The notes: generated from the sequence alone by a model not told the origin. 64,000 nt of DNA from Modicisalibacter luteus DSM 23508 (GCF_000378505.1 NZ_KB899996.1:1-64000); one strand, 5' to 3'; positions 37,614 through 52,529 are shown, counted from the first letter of the stretch. Numbers and translations are program-made.

Positions 37614-39593
37614 TCAGTGCCCGGCCGGACCACCCAAGGGATCGGACGGACGCCGCGTACGGTCATCGCCCTCTTCCTCGCCATCGTCCACATCAGGGCC
37701 CTGCTGGTCAGGGCGCCCCTGGGAGCTCGGCTGCTCACTGACTGGCGAGCCAGGACCCGCATCATTGTCATCCCAGTCCTTCGGCGGACGCGGCTTCCGC
37801 CCCTCTATGATGTCCTTGAGCTGATCGGCATCGATGGTTTCGTACTGCATCAACGCCTCGGCCATTATATCGAGCTTGTCGCGGTTCTCTTCCAGCAACT
37901 GCTTGGCCTGGTTATAGCACTCGTCGATGATGCGGCGCACTTCCTTATCGAGGCGCGTCGTGGTCTCGCCCGACTTGAGCTTATTGCCACCCTGTCCAGG
38001 GCCGCCAAGGAACTGGTGAGACTCGTCCTCGTCGTACATGATCGGCCCCATCTCAGCCGACAGGCCCCATTTGGCCACCATGTTGTGAGCCAGTTCAGTA
38101 GCACGCTTGATATCGTTGGATGCCCCGGTGGTAACGCCATTCGGCCCCAGCGTCATTTCCTCGGCGATCCGGCCACCGAAAAGCGAGCAGATCTGGCTGA
38201 GAATTTGTTGACGGGAGAAGCTATAACGATCTTCCTCCGGCAGGAACATAGTCACACCCAACGCACGTCCGCGCGGGATGATAGTGACCTTGTAGACCGG
38301 ATCGTGCTCGGGCATCAGCAGACCGATAATTGCGTGACCGGACTCGTGATAGGCCGTGTTGAGCTTTTCTTTTTCGGTCATGACCATGGATTTGCGCTCG
38401 GCGCCCATCAGGATCTTGTCCTTGGCCATCTCGAGCTCTTCCATACTCACCAGGCGACGGTTACGACGCGCAGCGAACAGAGCCGCCTCGTTAACCAGAT
38501 TGGCCAGATCGGCACCGGAGAAGCCCGGCGTACCGCGAGCGATCAGGCTCGGCTTGACATCTTCGCCCAGCGGCACCTTACGCAGGTGGACGCCGAGAAT
38601 GTGTTCACGACCACGGATGTCGGGCAGCCCAACGGTGACCTGACGATCGAAGCGCCCCGGGCGTAGTAAGGCCGGATCGAGTACATCAGGACGGTTGGTC
38701 GCGGCAATAACGATGATGCCATCATTGGCCTCGAAACCATCCATCTCGACCAGCAGCTGGTTCAGGGTCTGTTCGCGCTCGTCGTGTCCACCACCCATGC
38801 CAGATCCACGATGGCGGCCTACAGCATCGATCTCATCGATGAAGATGATGCAGGGCGCCTGTTTCTTGGCCTGCTCGAACATGTCACGCACACGAGATGC
38901 GCCGACGCCCACGAACATCTCGACGAAGTCAGAACCCGAGATGGTAAAGAAAGGCACCTTGGCTTCGCCGGCAATCGCCTTGGCCAGCAGTGTCTTACCG
39001 GTCCCGGGCGGCCCCACCATCAAGACGCCACGAGGAATCTGGCCACCCAAGCGCTGGAACCTGCTGGGATCCTTGAGGAAGTCGACCAACTCCTCGACCT
39101 CTTCCTTAGCCTCGTCACAGCCAGCAACATCAGCGAAGGTGGTCTTTACCTGATCCTGAGTCAGCAGCTTGGCCTTGGACTTGCCGAAGCTCATCGGCCC
39201 GCCTTTACCTGCGCCACCGCCCTGCATCTGGCGCATGAAGAACAGGAAAATGGCCAGAATGATCAGGATCGGGAAACTGGCAATCAGTAGCCGTGTCCAG
39301 AGGCTCTGCTCCTCGGGTTTCTTGCCGATCACGTTGACATCGTTGGCCAACAGATCATCCATCAGCTTGGGATCTTGGGCCGCCGGACGAATGGTCTGGA
39401 ATTGCGAGCCATCCTGCCGTTCACCAGAGATTGTATAACCGTCAATGGTAACCGTACGGACCTGCCCTTCCTGGACCTGTTCGACGAACTGGGAATAGTT
39501 CATCGTCTGCGTCGTGCTATCGACACTGAAGTTGTTGAACACCGTCAGCAGAACCGCTGCGATGACCAACCAGAGAATCAGGTTCTTCGCCAT
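37614..39593 (-). CDS. ftsH: ATP-dependent zinc metalloprotease FtsH
   Basis: Membrane-anchored AAA+ protease that degrades misfolded membrane proteins and regulators such as RpoH and LpxC. The 659-residue protein has two transmembrane helices (about 4-22 and 101-120) flanking a periplasmic domain. Walker A is GPPGTGKT (194-201), Walker B FIDEIDA, the SRH arginines are in RPGRFDR, and the zinc site HESGH is at 416-420. The C-terminus is a long acidic, Pro/Gln-rich tail. The ATG at 39593 gives the usual [10 protein letters not shown] start. It is downstream of rlmE, the conserved rrmJ-ftsH pair. Confidence 0.97.
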   Translation of the reverse strand: MAKNLILWLVIAAVLLTVFNNFSVDSTTQTMNYSQFVEQVQEGQVRTVTIDGYTISGERQDGSQFQTIRPAAQDPKLMDDLLANDVNVIGKKPEEQSLWTRLLIASFPILIILAIFLFFMRQMQGGGAGKGGPMSFGKSKAKLLTQDQVKTTFADVAGCDEAKEEVEELVDFLKDPSRFQRLGGQIPRGVLMVGPPGTGKTLLAKAIAGEAKVPFFTISGSDFVEMFVGVGASRVRDMFEQAKKQAPCIIFIDEIDAVGRHRGSGMGGGHDEREQTLNQLLVEMDGFEANDGIIVIAATNRPDVLDPALLRPGRFDRQVTVGLPDIRGREHILGVHLRKVPLGEDVKPSLIARGTPGFSGADLANLVNEAALFAARRNRRLVSMEELEMAKDKILMGAERKSMVMTEKEKLNTAYHESGHAIIGLLMPEHDPVYKVTIIPRGRALGVTMFLPEEDRYSFSRQQILSQICSLFGGRIAEEMTLGPNGVTTGASNDIKRATELAHNMVAKWGLSAEMGPIMYDEDESHQFLGGPGQGGNKLKSGETTTRLDKEVRRIIDECYNQAKQLLEENRDKLDIMAEALMQYETIDADQLKDIIEGRKPRPPKDWDDNDAGPGSPVSEQPSSQGRPDQQGPDVDDGEEEGDDRTRRPSDPLGGPAGH

Positions 39594-39690
39594 GTCGTTC
39601 AAGGCAATACCCTCGTTGCATAATCTGACTGCCAAGCGTGCCCATGTTTGACACTACACCACGTAGGGGCGTTCAACCATGTTTGCAAGC

Positions 39691-40320
39691 TTAACCCTTG
39701 AAACCTTCCGCCAGCAGGTAGACTTCGCGGGAACGTGCGCGCGAGGCCTCCGGCTTGCGTGTGACTACCCGAGTAAAACTACCGCGCAGCTCCTTCAGGA
39801 AGTCGTCGAACCCTTCACCCTGGAAGACCTTGGTCAGGAAGCGCCCACCGGGTCTGAGCGTCTGCCGCGCCAGATCCAGAGCCAACTCTACAAGATACAT
39901 GGCCTGAGGCTGGTCGATGGCGGCCATGCCACTCATGTTGGGCGCCATGTCCGAGATAATCAAATCCACAGGACGTTCACCTAGCGCCCCGAGAATGGCC
40001 TCGAGTACAGCATCTTCAGTGAAGTCGCCCTGCACGAAGTCGACGCCGGCCAAAGCGTCCATTTCGAGAATATCCGAAGCGATCACCACACCCGTTGGCC
40101 CGACTTTTTCGGCAGCAATCTGACTCCAGCCACCCGGTGCGGCGCCCAGATCGATGACCGTCATGCCTGATTTGAGCAGCTTGTCCTTGGCGTCGATCTC
40201 GAGAAGCTTGTAGCTGGCCCGCGAGCGGTAGCCGTCCTGCCATGAGCGTTGGACATATTGATCGTCGAAATGTTCCTTGAGCCAGCCTGCGCTGCTCTTG
40301 CTGGAGGAAGTTCGAGCCAC
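39691..40320 (-). CDS. rlmE: 23S rRNA 2'-O-ribose U2552 methyltransferase RlmE
   Basis: SAM-dependent FtsJ-family enzyme (also rrmJ/ftsJ) that methylates U2552 in the A-loop of 23S rRNA during late 50S assembly. The 209-residue protein has [15 protein letters not shown] at the start, the SAM motif [13 protein letters not shown] and the K-D-K-E active-site set ([26 protein letters not shown]). The GTG at 40320 with AGGTGA upstream gives E. coli-like length; the frame stays open further upstream but is unsupported. It is divergent from yhbY, as in E. coli. Confidence 0.95.
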   Translation of the reverse strand: MARTSSSKSSAGWLKEHFDDQYVQRSWQDGYRSRASYKLLEIDAKDKLLKSGMTVIDLGAAPGGWSQIAAEKVGPTGVVIASDILEMDALAGVDFVQGDFTEDAVLEAILGALGERPVDLIISDMAPNMSGMAAIDQPQAMYLVELALDLARQTLRPGGRFLTKVFQGEGFDDFLKELRGSFTRVVTRKPEASRARSREVYLLAEGFKG

Positions 40321-40532
40321 GAGTTCACCTGATTCGTTCGGGATGAATTCCCGGACATTGGAATGGCAGTGGAAGGCAACCCGGCACGCCATAACTATGA
40401 CTGTACGATAAAGCGGCACTTTGCATGAATCGACTTTCGCCGTACCATGGCGCGTTCAGCCGCTGCGGCGTTCGTGTCATCGCGGCGTCCGCCACCAAGC
40501 AATGCACGCCAACCGGGAACAGCCACGATACC

Positions 40533-40859
40533 ATGAGCTTGTCACAGGCACAAAAGAAAGCATTTCGCAGTATCGGCCATCATCTCGATCCGGTGGTCAC
40601 GGTTTCGGAGAACGGCGTATCGGAAGGCGTCATGGCCGAGCTCGATCGTGCCCTAACCGACCACGAACTGATCAAGATCAAACTGGCCGTGGGCGACCGC
40701 GAGATTCGCCGCCAAGTCATCGAGGAACTCGCCGCCGATGCACGCGCCGAGGTCATTCAGATTATCGGCAAGATGGCGCTGTTCTACCGGCGCAACCCCA
40801 AGGCCAATCCCAAGCTGTCCAATATCCAACGTTTCGAAGCACATCACGGGCGGCGCTAA
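40533..40859 (+). CDS. yhbY: YhbY/CRM-domain ribosome assembly RNA-binding protein
   Basis: Single CRM-domain protein that associates with pre-50S particles. The 108-residue protein has KKAFRSIGHHLDPVVTVSENGVS, the helix ALTDHELIKIKL, and the GKMALFYRRNPK strand. The family's GxxG-like loop appears here as IGKM. The start at 40533 (MSLSQAQKK) is used; the open frame upstream is longer but lacks family similarity. It is divergent from rlmE and convergent with greA. Confidence 0.93.
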   Translation: MSLSQAQKKAFRSIGHHLDPVVTVSENGVSEGVMAELDRALTDHELIKIKLAVGDREIRRQVIEELAADARAEVIQIIGKMALFYRRNPKANPKLSNIQRFEAHHGRR

Positions 40860-40901
40860 GTTGTTTCGCGCGAGCCACTACCCGGCTTGCCTCGTATCCG
40901 A

Positions 40902-40937
40902 GAAAAAAGCCCGCGACATCGTCGCGGGCTTTTTCGC
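40902..40937. terminator. Bidirectional terminator between yhbY and greA
   Basis: GCCCGCGAC / GTCGCGGGC with a three-base loop is flanked by six A and five T, giving good U-tracts in both directions for these convergent genes. Confidence 0.85.
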
Positions 40938-40951
40938 TCATGCTTCGGCGC

Positions 40952-41424
40952 CTAGAGATGCTCGACGCTCGAGATCTCGTACTCGACCTCGCCACCCGGG
41001 GTACGCACCAACGCCACGTCCCCCTCTTCCTTGCCGATCAGGGCGCGTGCGATCGGTGAGGTCACCGAAATCTTGCCCGCCTTGATATCGGCCTCGTCCT
41101 CACCAACGATCTGGTAACGTACTTCTTCGTCATTATCCAGGTTGATCAGCTCAACCGTGACACCAAAGATCACCTTGCCGGTCTTGGGCATCTTGGTGAC
41201 GTCGATCACCTGGGCTAACGACAACTTGGACTCGATCTCCTGGATGCGCCCCTCGATGAACCCCTGCTGCTCGCGTGCGGCGTGATATTCGGCGTTCTCC
41301 TTGAGATCGCCATGCTCACGAGCCTCGGCGATGGCATTGATCACCCGAGGACGCTCCACTCCCTTGAGCTGATTAAGCTCGTCCCGCAGGCGCTGTTCAC
41401 CTAAGACGGTCATCGGGACCTTGT

Positions 41425-41428
<4 letters not shown>
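40952..41428 (-). CDS. greA: Transcription elongation factor GreA
   Basis: Stimulates cleavage of backtracked transcripts in RNA polymerase. The 158-residue protein has the N-terminal coiled coil with the acidic tip ([21 protein letters not shown], catalytic D and E). The C-terminal FKBP-like domain has [17 protein letters not shown]. It overlaps carB by 4 bases (ATGA). The carA-carB-greA order is typical of gammaproteobacteria. Confidence 0.98.
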
Positions 41429-44655
<3,227 letters not shown>

Positions 44656-44710
44656 GACGATTCCCGCAGCTAATTCGGTAAAAACAGGTCAGGATGATGG
44701 AAAGGGAGGC

Positions 44711-45856
44711 TCAGCGCCGTTCCTTCATCATCCGCACGAAGCGATCGAACAGCGGCGACACGTCGCGTGGTCCCGGGCTCGCCTCGGGATGGCCCTGGAA
44801 GCTGAATGCCGGGCGATCGGTACGTTCGATGCCCTGCAGGGTGCCGTCGAACAATGAGCGATGCGTAGCACGCAAGTTCGGCGGTAGACTGGTCTCGTCG
44901 GCAGAAAAGCCATGGTTCTGGCTGGTGATCATGACGTGGCCAGTATCCAGATCCAGGACCGGGTGGTTGGCACCATGGTGGCCGTGGTTCATCTTTACTG
45001 TCTTGGCGCCGGAGGCCAGCGCCAATAGCTGATGCCCCAGGCAGATGCCGAAGGTCGGTGTGTCGGTGTCGATGATTTCGCGGATTGCCTCGATGGCGTA
45101 GTCGCAAGGCGCGGGGTCGCCCGGACCGTTGGCCAGCAGCACGCCGTCGGGGCTCATCGCCAGCACCTCGCTGGCCGGGGTCTGTGCCGGCACCACGGTC
45201 AGGCGACAGCCCCGCTCGGCCAGCATGCGCAGGATGTTGTATTTGACGCCATAGTCGTAGACCACGACATGGTATGGCCGCTCACCAGTGGTGGCATCGG
45301 CGTAGCCGTTGCCCAGCGCCCACTCGCCCTGGCTCCATTCGTAGACCTCTTTGCAGGAGACTTCCTTGGCCAGGTCCATGCCCTTGAGACCGGGGAACTC
45401 GCGGGCCACGGCCAGCGCGCGCTCGACCGCATCGTCGCCTTCGGCCTCGGGGCCTGCCAGGATCGCCCCGTTCTGGGCGCCCTTGTCACGCAGGATACGC
45501 GTCAGGCGGCGCGTGTCGATGTCAGCAATGCCGAGAATGTTCTGGCTCTTCAGGTAGGCATCCAGCGTCTGTTCGCTACGGAAGCTGCTGGCCAGTAACG
45601 GCAGGTCGCGAATCACCAGTCCGGCTACGTAGATTCGGTCGGACTCGACGTCTTCGATGTTCACCCCGGTGTTACCGATATGCGGATAAGTCAGGGTAAC
45701 GATCTGGCGCGCATAGGAGGGGTCGGTAAGGATTTCCTGGTAGCCGGTCATGGCCGTATTGAACACCACCTCACCGCTGGTCTGTCCATCGGCGCCGATG
45801 GCGCTGCCATGAAATACGCTGCCATCTTCCAAGGCCAGTATTGCGGGTCTGTTCAA
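44711..45856 (-). CDS. carA: Carbamoyl-phosphate synthase small (glutamine amidotransferase) subunit
   Basis: Hydrolyses glutamine and channels ammonia to CarB. The 381-residue protein has the N-terminal CarA domain ([24 protein letters not shown]). The class I amidotransferase domain carries the nucleophile in [11 protein letters not shown] and the catalytic His/Glu in [11 protein letters not shown]. The best start is TTG at 45856: it has GGAGGA 7 bases upstream and gives E. coli-like length. An upstream GTG overlaps that ribosome-binding site, and the frame open to 46015 runs through a terminator hairpin. Confidence 0.95.
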   Translation of the reverse strand: MNRPAILALEDGSVFHGSAIGADGQTSGEVVFNTAMTGYQEILTDPSYARQIVTLTYPHIGNTGVNIEDVESDRIYVAGLVIRDLPLLASSFRSEQTLDAYLKSQNILGIADIDTRRLTRILRDKGAQNGAILAGPEAEGDDAVERALAVAREFPGLKGMDLAKEVSCKEVYEWSQGEWALGNGYADATTGERPYHVVVYDYGVKYNILRMLAERGCRLTVVPAQTPASEVLAMSPDGVLLANGPGDPAPCDYAIEAIREIIDTDTPTFGICLGHQLLALASGAKTVKMNHGHHGANHPVLDLDTGHVMITSQNHGFSADETSLPPNLRATHRSLFDGTLQGIERTDRPAFSFQGHPEASPGPRDVSPLFDRFVRMMKERR

Positions 45857-45888
45857 CGCAACGTCCTCCACTGCTTTTCGTAAGACTG

Positions 45889-45916
45889 GATGCAGCCCGC
45901 CGTCGCCGGGCTGCCG
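45889..45916 (-). promoter_or_regulatory. carA leader hairpin
   Basis: In the minus-strand leader of carA, GGCAGCCCG and CGGGCTGC form a stem around GCGACGG, about 35 bases before the ribosome-binding site. A promoter is not clear; CATACA near 45929 is one possible -10. In related bacteria carAB leaders respond to pyrimidines or arginine, but nothing here proves such control. Confidence 0.3.
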
Positions 45917-45974
45917 AAAGGGCCTTCTGTATGATGGACCTGACGAAACGTCGGATTCGTCATACGCGCAGGTC

Positions 45975-46024
45975 GTAAAAAAGCGGGACGAAACCTGAAA
46001 AAAGACCGGTTTCATCCCGCTTGT
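45975..46024 (-). terminator. Terminator between dapB and carA
   Basis: On the minus strand AAGCGGGATGAAACC pairs with GGTTTCGTCCCGCTT (15 pairs, one G-U wobble) around a T-rich loop, followed by TTTT. The wobble pair exists only in the minus-strand RNA, while the plus strand would have a C-A mismatch. The hairpin therefore acts toward carA, ending dapB transcripts. Confidence 0.8.
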
Positions 46025-46108
46025 TGTTCTGCTCGGTATACGAGGGCCTGCTGGCTTACCGAAGCCCGGCCAAATTGGCTGGAGTCTACAGGATTCGGCG
46101 CGGCGAGA

Positions 46109-46957
<849 letters not shown>

Positions 46958-47053
46958 TCAGGCAAGTATACCAATGCTGAACATGGGCGTCTGTCATGCA
47001 GACGCCACGCCGATGACGTAGGCTCGGAGAATAGCGCGACCAGAGGAGACACC

Positions 47054-48004
47054 ATGCGACGCTGGCCCCTTGTCATTCTGCTTATCCTGCTTGCGGGCTG
47101 TGCCCGGGATACTCACCGAACCCGCCTGGTCACCCCCAATGTCGATACGCTACCGAGCGGCATCACCTGGTGTGGCACTCTCGAGCTACCGGGCCAGTGG
47201 CAGGACGACACACCGACGGGCGGCCTCTCTGACCTGGCATGGGATGCCGACGAGAACCTGCTCTACTTGGTGTCGGATCGTGGCTGGCTGCATCGGGCCC
47301 GCCCCGTCTTCAGCGGCAACGAGATGATCGACCTGGAACCGCTCAAGACCTACGTACTGCGTGACATGGAGGGCCGTGCCCTGACTGAAACCGCTGCCGA
47401 TGCCGAGTCCCTGCTCGTCCAGCGCGGAGCCAACGGTGTGCGTGGCGATTCTGTCCTGCTGATCGGCTTCGAACGAGATCACCGCCTGCAGCGTTTTTTC
47501 CCCAATGGCACACCGGCAGGCCAGACGCTCTACTTCCGTGGGTTGCGTGGCGCCGGCGACAATCGAGGTGCCGAGGCCCTTGGCAGCCACCCTGACAGAG
47601 GCGTCATCGTCGGCCTGGAAAGCGCTCCGTCAGGCATGTCGAAAAAGACGAGCCGCCTGTTTGCATTAGATACCGGCCAGGAATGGGCCTACCCGCTAGC
47701 GGATGCCTCGGGCAGCGCCCTGACTGCGCTGGAAACCTACGGCAATGGGCTACTAGCCCTGGAACGCGCCTTTGCACCTCCCGCCCCGCTGGTCATCAGT
47801 CTGCGCGAGGTGCAGTTGAACGACGACGGTACGGCCTCGGCCAACACCCTCGTTCGGCTTTCCACCGGCGAAGGCTGGCGACTGGACAATTTCGAGGGGC
47901 TTACACACCTTGGCGACAACCGCTACCTGATGGTCAGCGACGACAATTTCAGCCTGATTCAGGAAACACTGTTGAGCTGCTTCGAGCTACCGGCCCATCC
48001 CTGA
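47054..48004 (+). CDS. Phytase-like/esterase-like lipoprotein
   Basis: 316-residue probable lipoprotein with a short signal and lipobox LLAGC (Cys about 16), followed by a beta-propeller-like domain of the phytase-like (esterase-like activity of phytase) family. Visible features are GGLSDLAWDADENLLYLVSDRG, ADAESLLV, NRGAEALGSHPD and the late DNFEGLTHLGDNRYLMVSDDNF. The repeated D-acid/strand pattern suggests calcium- or phosphate-binding propeller blades. Substrate is unknown. An AGGAG ribosome-binding site supports the ATG at 47054; longer in-frame ATGs lack a signal peptide. It stands alone between dapB and the RcnB-like gene. Confidence 0.8.
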   Translation: MRRWPLVILLILLAGCARDTHRTRLVTPNVDTLPSGITWCGTLELPGQWQDDTPTGGLSDLAWDADENLLYLVSDRGWLHRARPVFSGNEMIDLEPLKTYVLRDMEGRALTETAADAESLLVQRGANGVRGDSVLLIGFERDHRLQRFFPNGTPAGQTLYFRGLRGAGDNRGAEALGSHPDRGVIVGLESAPSGMSKKTSRLFALDTGQEWAYPLADASGSALTALETYGNGLLALERAFAPPAPLVISLREVQLNDDGTASANTLVRLSTGEGWRLDNFEGLTHLGDNRYLMVSDDNFSLIQETLLSCFELPAHP

Positions 48005-48109
48005 CGATACCGCGGGAATACCTTGCGATTTCCTTGCACGAATCCGTGCACGTTCTTGCGCAATCGCCGCTTACGCTGGGTCATGTGGAATTCGGACAAG
48101 GAGCCGAGC

Positions 48110-48532
48110 ATGCTGACCCGTAAACTCTTCAGTCTTGCCCTGAGCCTGGCAGTCACCACCGCTCCGCTGGCCTGGAGCGCCAGCGCCCTGGCTCATGGCC
48201 CCAACCCGGAGCCTGGCGATCCGCACTGGCAGACCGACAATAGAAACCAGACACCGCCCCGCCATGATGACAAGCCACGTCATGCACCTCAGCGTGGCCC
48301 CGATCGTCACGACAAGCACGACCACAAGCCATCCAGTCCACACCAGCACGCTTGGCGCGCCGGCAACACGCTCCCCCCGGCCTATCGCGACGAGCGTCAT
48401 GTCGTGCACGACTGGCATCATCACCATCTGCCCGAGCCGCCCCGCGGTCAGCGCTGGGTCAAGGTCGACGATAAATTCGTACTGATCGCCGTCGCCACCG
48501 GCATCATCGTCTCGGTATTGGCCGCACACTAG
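48110..48532 (+). CDS. RcnB-like periplasmic protein
   Basis: 140-residue protein with a signal peptide (cleavage near ALA-HG). A low-complexity His/Asp/Pro/Lys-rich segment follows (about 25-80). The C-terminal RcnB-type domain reads LPPAYRDERHVVHDW..HHLPEPPRGQRWVKVDDKFVLIAVATG. In E. coli RcnB is a periplasmic modulator of nickel/cobalt efflux by RcnA. No efflux gene is adjacent, so a metal role is only suggested by the histidine content. An upstream in-frame ATG (48023) would precede the signal peptide and was rejected. Confidence 0.8.
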   Translation: MLTRKLFSLALSLAVTTAPLAWSASALAHGPNPEPGDPHWQTDNRNQTPPRHDDKPRHAPQRGPDRHDKHDHKPSSPHQHAWRAGNTLPPAYRDERHVVHDWHHHHLPEPPRGQRWVKVDDKFVLIAVATGIIVSVLAAH

Positions 48533-48548
48533 CCGCAAAACGTTGTTC

Positions 48549-48590
48549 GCATAAAGAAGGCCCCAGCCATCTTCCGATGGCTGGGGCCAA
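48549..48590 (-). terminator. Terminator of dnaJ
   Basis: A 13-base perfect stem (GGCCCCAGCCATC / GATGGCTGGGGCC) with a GGAA loop on the minus strand is followed by TTCTTTATG, ending the dnaK-dnaJ transcript. It lies 19 bases after the dnaJ stop. Confidence 0.8.
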
Positions 48591-48606
48591 GCTGCATGGA
48601 GCTCAA

Positions 48607-49755
48607 TTACGGCTTCATGTCCTCGAAGAACTTCTTGACGCCGTCGAACCAGCCGTCCTTCTTGGGCGAATGGGTATTGCTATTGCCCAGGCTGTCTTGG
48701 AACTTGCGCAGCAGGTCCTTCTGGTGCTCGGTCAGGTTGACCGGAGTCTCCAGAACCACCTTACATATCAGATCGCCAGGCGGGCCACCACGCACCGGCT
48801 TGACGCCCTTGCCGCGCAAACGGAACAGCTTGCCGGTCTGGGTTTCGGGCGGAATCTTGAGCTTGACCCGGCCCTCCAGTGTCGGCACTTCCAGTTCACC
48901 ACCGAGAGCAGCATCGACGAAATTGATCGGCACTTCACAATGCAGGTGGCGCCCATCGCGCTCGAAGATCGGGTGAGCCTTGATGGCTACCTGAACGTAG
49001 AGATCGCCCGGCGGTCCACCGTTGGCCCCTGCCTCGCCTTCGTTGTTGAGGCGAATGCGGTCACCGGTATCAACCCCGGCGGGAATCTTCACCGACAGCG
49101 TGCGTGTCTCGCGGACACGGCCTTCGCCACGACATTCACGGCACGGCACCTTGATGACTTCGCCACGACCATGACAGGTCGGGCAGGTCTGCTGTACAGC
49201 AAAGAATCCCTGCTGCATACGCACCTGCCCCATGCCGTGACAGGTCGGACAGGTTTCCTTGCTGGAGCCGGGCTCGGCACCGTTGCCATCACAGTGACCG
49301 CACTCCACATGACGCGGCACACGAATATCAACGGTAGTACCGGTCACTGCATCTTCTAGGTCGAGCTCGAGATTGTAGCGCAAATCGGCGCCACGCTGCG
49401 GCGCGTTGGGGTTACGCCGGGCACCGCCGCCACCGCCGAAGATATCGCCGAAGACATCGCCGAAGATGTCACTGAATCCACCGGCTCCGGCCCCGCCAAA
49501 ACCGCCACCGCCGAAGCCTCCAGCCTGCCCGTCGACCCCAGCATGGCCGAACTGGTCATAAGCTGCACGCTTTTCGCTGTCGGCGAGCACTTCGTACGCC
49601 TCGGACACCTCGCGGAATTTCTCGGCCGAGGTGTCGTCGTCCGGGTTGCGGTCCGGATGGTACTTTTGGGCCAGGCGTCGGTAGGCCTTCTTGATTTCTT
49701 TCTGATCGGCGCTGCGCTCGACGCCCAGCACTTCGTAATAGTCACGCTTGGACAT
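48607..49755 (-). CDS. dnaJ: Chaperone protein DnaJ
   Basis: Hsp40 co-chaperone that delivers unfolded proteins to DnaK and stimulates its ATPase. The 382-residue protein has the J domain with HPD (KYHPDRNP), a Gly/Phe-rich linker (about 75-115), and four CxxCxGxG-type zinc repeats ([32 protein letters not shown]). The C-terminal substrate domains follow. It lies 90 bases after dnaK on the same strand; a GC-rich inverted repeat in that gap may attenuate transcription. Confidence 0.98.
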   Translation of the reverse strand: MSKRDYYEVLGVERSADQKEIKKAYRRLAQKYHPDRNPDDDTSAEKFREVSEAYEVLADSEKRAAYDQFGHAGVDGQAGGFGGGGFGGAGAGGFSDIFGDVFGDIFGGGGGARRNPNAPQRGADLRYNLELDLEDAVTGTTVDIRVPRHVECGHCDGNGAEPGSSKETCPTCHGMGQVRMQQGFFAVQQTCPTCHGRGEVIKVPCRECRGEGRVRETRTLSVKIPAGVDTGDRIRLNNEGEAGANGGPPGDLYVQVAIKAHPIFERDGRHLHCEVPINFVDAALGGELEVPTLEGRVKLKIPPETQTGKLFRLRGKGVKPVRGGPPGDLICKVVLETPVNLTEHQKDLLRKFQDSLGNSNTHSPKKDGWFDGVKKFFEDMKP

Positions 49756-49845
49756 GGATCTGTCCGCCTCCGTGTCGGGTCCACGGAAACAGCAACGCGG
49801 GAGTCGTTTGCCCCCGCGCCGCCGTTACCGTGTCAGACGTTGTGG

Positions 49846-51768
49846 TTACTGCTTTTTCTGGTCGTCGTTGACTTCTTCGTACTCGGCGTCGACCACATCG
49901 TCTTCCTGCTTGGCGCCGTCGGCCTGGGCACCGCCCTGGGCGGCATCAGACTGCTCGGCGTAAAGCTTCTGCGCCAGGCTGCCAGAGGCTTCGGTCAGGG
50001 CGTCCAGCTTGGCCTGGATCGCCTCCTGGTCGTCGCCCTTGAGCGCTTCCTCGAGCTCTTTGATCGCGCTTTCGATCTTTTCCTTTTCGGCGGCAGATGC
50101 CTTGTCGCCTGCCTCGTCGAGGGTCTTGCGCGCGGCGTGGATCATACCGTCGGCCTGGTTGCGCAGCTGAACCAGCTCCTCGAACTTCTGGTCCTCGGCG
50201 GCATGCGCCTCGGCGTCGCGAACCATCTGATCGATTTCCTCGTCGGTCAGACCGCTGGAGGCCTTGATGACGATCGATTGCTCCTTGCCGGTGGCCTTGT
50301 CCTTGGCGGACACATTGAGGATACCGTTGGCATCGAGGTCGAACGCCACCTCGATCTGGGGTACACCACGCGGTGCCGGCGGAATGTCGGCCAGATCGAA
50401 GCGTCCCAGCGACTTGTTCTGGCTGGACTGCTTGCGCTCACCCTGCAGCACGTGAATGGTCACGGCCGTCTGGTTGTCATCCGCGGTCGAGAAGGTCTGT
50501 GTCTTCTTGGTCGGGATGGTGGTGTTCTTCTCAATCAGCGGAGTCATCACGCCGCCCAACGTCTCGATACCCAGCGTCAGCGGAGTCACGTCAAGCAGCA
50601 GTACGTCCTTGACGTCGCCGCCCAGCACGCCGCCCTGAATCGCCGCACCGATGGCCACGGCTTCGTCCGGGTTGACGTCCTTGCGGGCGTCCTTGCCGAA
50701 GAACTCGGCCACCTTGGACTGCACCAGCGGCATGCGGGTCTGACCGCCGACCAGAATGACGTCGTCAATCTCGGCGTTGGAAAGGCCGGCATCGGCCAGA
50801 GCGGTCTTGCACGGCCCCAGCGACTGCTTGACCAGATCCTCGACCAGCGACTCGAGCTTGGCACGAGTGATCTTGACGTTCAGGTGCTTGGGACCGGTGT
50901 TGTCGGCCGTGATGTACGGCAGGTTGACCTCGGTCTGCTGCGCGCTGGACAGCTCGATCTTGGCCTTCTCGGCGGCTTCCTTGAGGCGCTGCATGGCGAG
51001 GTTGTCGCCGGACAGGTCGATGCCGCTGTCAGCCTTGAACTGATCGACCAGATAGTTGATCAGCTTGAGATCGAAGTCTTCACCGCCCAGGAAGGTATCG
51101 CCATTGGTGGCCAGCACCTCGAACTGGGTCTCGCCGTCAACATCGGCCACTTCGATGATCGAGATGTCGAAGGTACCACCGCCCAGGTCATACACGGCAA
51201 TGGTCTTGTCACCACGTGACTTGTCCATGCCATAGGCCAATGCGGCCGCGGTCGGCTCGTTGATGATGCGCTTGACCTCGAGCCCGGCGATACGACCGGC
51301 GTCCTTGGTGGCCTGGCGCTGCGAGTCGTTGAAGTAAGCCGGCACCGTGATGACTGCCTCGGTGACGGTTTCACCCAGGTAATCCTCGGCCGTTTTCTTC
51401 ATCTTCTTGAGTACTTCGGCGCTAACCTGCGGCGGCGCCAGCTTCTTGCCCTTCACCTCGACCCAGGCATCCCCGTTATCGGCCTCGGCGATCTTGTAGG
51501 GCACCATCTTGATGTCCTTCTGGACCACGTCGTCCTTGAAGCGACGACCGATCAGACGCTTGATCGCGTACAGGGTGTTGGTCGGATTAGTAACCGCCTG
51601 GCGCTTGGCCGCCTGGCCGACCAGCGTTTCACCATCGTCGGTGTAAGCGATGATCGACGGCGTAGTGCGTGCGCCTTCGGCGTTTTCGATGACTTTCGGC
51701 TTATCACCGTCGAGCACGGCGACACAGGAGTTGGTTGTCCCCAGGTCAATACCGATGATGCGTCCCAT
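49846..51768 (-). CDS. dnaK: Chaperone protein DnaK (Hsp70)
   Basis: ATP-dependent Hsp70. The 640-residue protein shows the three Hsp70 signatures: [24 protein letters not shown] and [11 protein letters not shown]. The substrate domain and a C-terminal lid follow, with an acidic Gly/Ala-rich tail ending in [14 protein letters not shown]. The ATG at 51768 has GAGGTGAT upstream; an ATG two codons earlier is unnecessary. A sigma-32-like promoter lies in the 119-base gap after grpE, so dnaK can be made independently of grpE. Confidence 0.98.
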   Translation of the reverse strand: MGRIIGIDLGTTNSCVAVLDGDKPKVIENAEGARTTPSIIAYTDDGETLVGQAAKRQAVTNPTNTLYAIKRLIGRRFKDDVVQKDIKMVPYKIAEADNGDAWVEVKGKKLAPPQVSAEVLKKMKKTAEDYLGETVTEAVITVPAYFNDSQRQATKDAGRIAGLEVKRIINEPTAAALAYGMDKSRGDKTIAVYDLGGGTFDISIIEVADVDGETQFEVLATNGDTFLGGEDFDLKLINYLVDQFKADSGIDLSGDNLAMQRLKEAAEKAKIELSSAQQTEVNLPYITADNTGPKHLNVKITRAKLESLVEDLVKQSLGPCKTALADAGLSNAEIDDVILVGGQTRMPLVQSKVAEFFGKDARKDVNPDEAVAIGAAIQGGVLGGDVKDVLLLDVTPLTLGIETLGGVMTPLIEKNTTIPTKKTQTFSTADDNQTAVTIHVLQGERKQSSQNKSLGRFDLADIPPAPRGVPQIEVAFDLDANGILNVSAKDKATGKEQSIVIKASSGLTDEEIDQMVRDAEAHAAEDQKFEELVQLRNQADGMIHAARKTLDEAGDKASAAEKEKIESAIKELEEALKGDDQEAIQAKLDALTEASGSLAQKLYAEQSDAAQGGAQADGAKQEDDVVDAEYEEVNDDQKKQ

Positions 51769-51830
51769 AATCACCTCGAAGATTCGTTGCTTGCCTGTTC
51801 ATTGCGGCTTTCACCGCGTCTTTGTCGTCT

Positions 51831-51860
51831 ATGTGGGGACTCGGCCGAACCTTTCAAGGG
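51831..51860 (-). promoter_or_regulatory. Sigma-32 heat-shock promoter of dnaK
   Basis: On the minus strand CTTGAA (51858-51853) and CCCCAC(AT) (51838-51831) are 14 bases apart, matching the RpoH consensus CTTGAAA / CCCCAT. It lies between grpE and dnaK. Confidence 0.7.
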
Positions 51861-51887
51861 CTGAAGGGCCGCTCCCCTGACAATTGA

Positions 51888-52529
51888 CTATTTTGCCGCC
51901 TGACTGACCACCACCATGGCCGGACGGACGAGGCGGCCATTGAGCAGGTAACCTTTCTGCATCACATCCATGACAGTGTTGGGCTCCATATCGGGATTGG
52001 GCACCATGGCCATGGCTTCGTGATATTGCGGGTCGAAGGGTTCGCCCTGGGGCTCGACGGTCTCGACACCAAACTTGTTCAAGGTATCGAGCTGAAGCTT
52101 CAGCGTCATCGACACACCTTCGCGGTGTACTTCGCTGGCATCCTCACCCATCGACTCGAGCGCCTTTTCCAGGCTGTCGACAACGGGCAGCAGCTCCTTG
52201 ACGAACTTCTCGAGGGCGAACTTGCGCGCCTTCTCCACGTCCTGCTCGGCGCGGCGACGTACATTTTGTGCCTCGGCCGCAGCGCGTAGCGCCTGGTCTT
52301 TCGCCTCACCGAGAGCCTGCTCGAGCTCTGCGACCTTGGCTGCCAGTATCTCGGCTTCAGGATCGGCAGGCGTATCGGCTTCATGAGCATTCTCGTCGGC
52401 CACAGCCTGCTCGTCGGTATCGGCACTGGCCTCGTCGAGCTGGCCTTCAAGGGGCTCGGCTTGTGGCTCGACATCGTGCTCGCTGCACTCGAGCTCCTCG
52501 TCCATACGCGTCTGTGGATCTTTGGCCAT
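51888..52529 (-). CDS. grpE: Nucleotide exchange factor GrpE
   Basis: Homodimeric thermosensor that releases ADP from DnaK. The 213-residue protein has an acidic, disordered N-terminal region (about 1-60), a long helix/coiled coil ([19 protein letters not shown]...), the family block [15 protein letters not shown], and a small beta domain ending in [16 protein letters not shown] precedes the ATG. It heads the grpE-dnaK-dnaJ cluster and is divergent from recN. Confidence 0.97.
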   Translation of the reverse strand: MAKDPQTRMDEELECSEHDVEPQAEPLEGQLDEASADTDEQAVADENAHEADTPADPEAEILAAKVAELEQALGEAKDQALRAAAEAQNVRRRAEQDVEKARKFALEKFVKELLPVVDSLEKALESMGEDASEVHREGVSMTLKLQLDTLNKFGVETVEPQGEPFDPQYHEAMAMVPNPDMEPNTVMDVMQKGYLLNGRLVRPAMVVVSQAAK

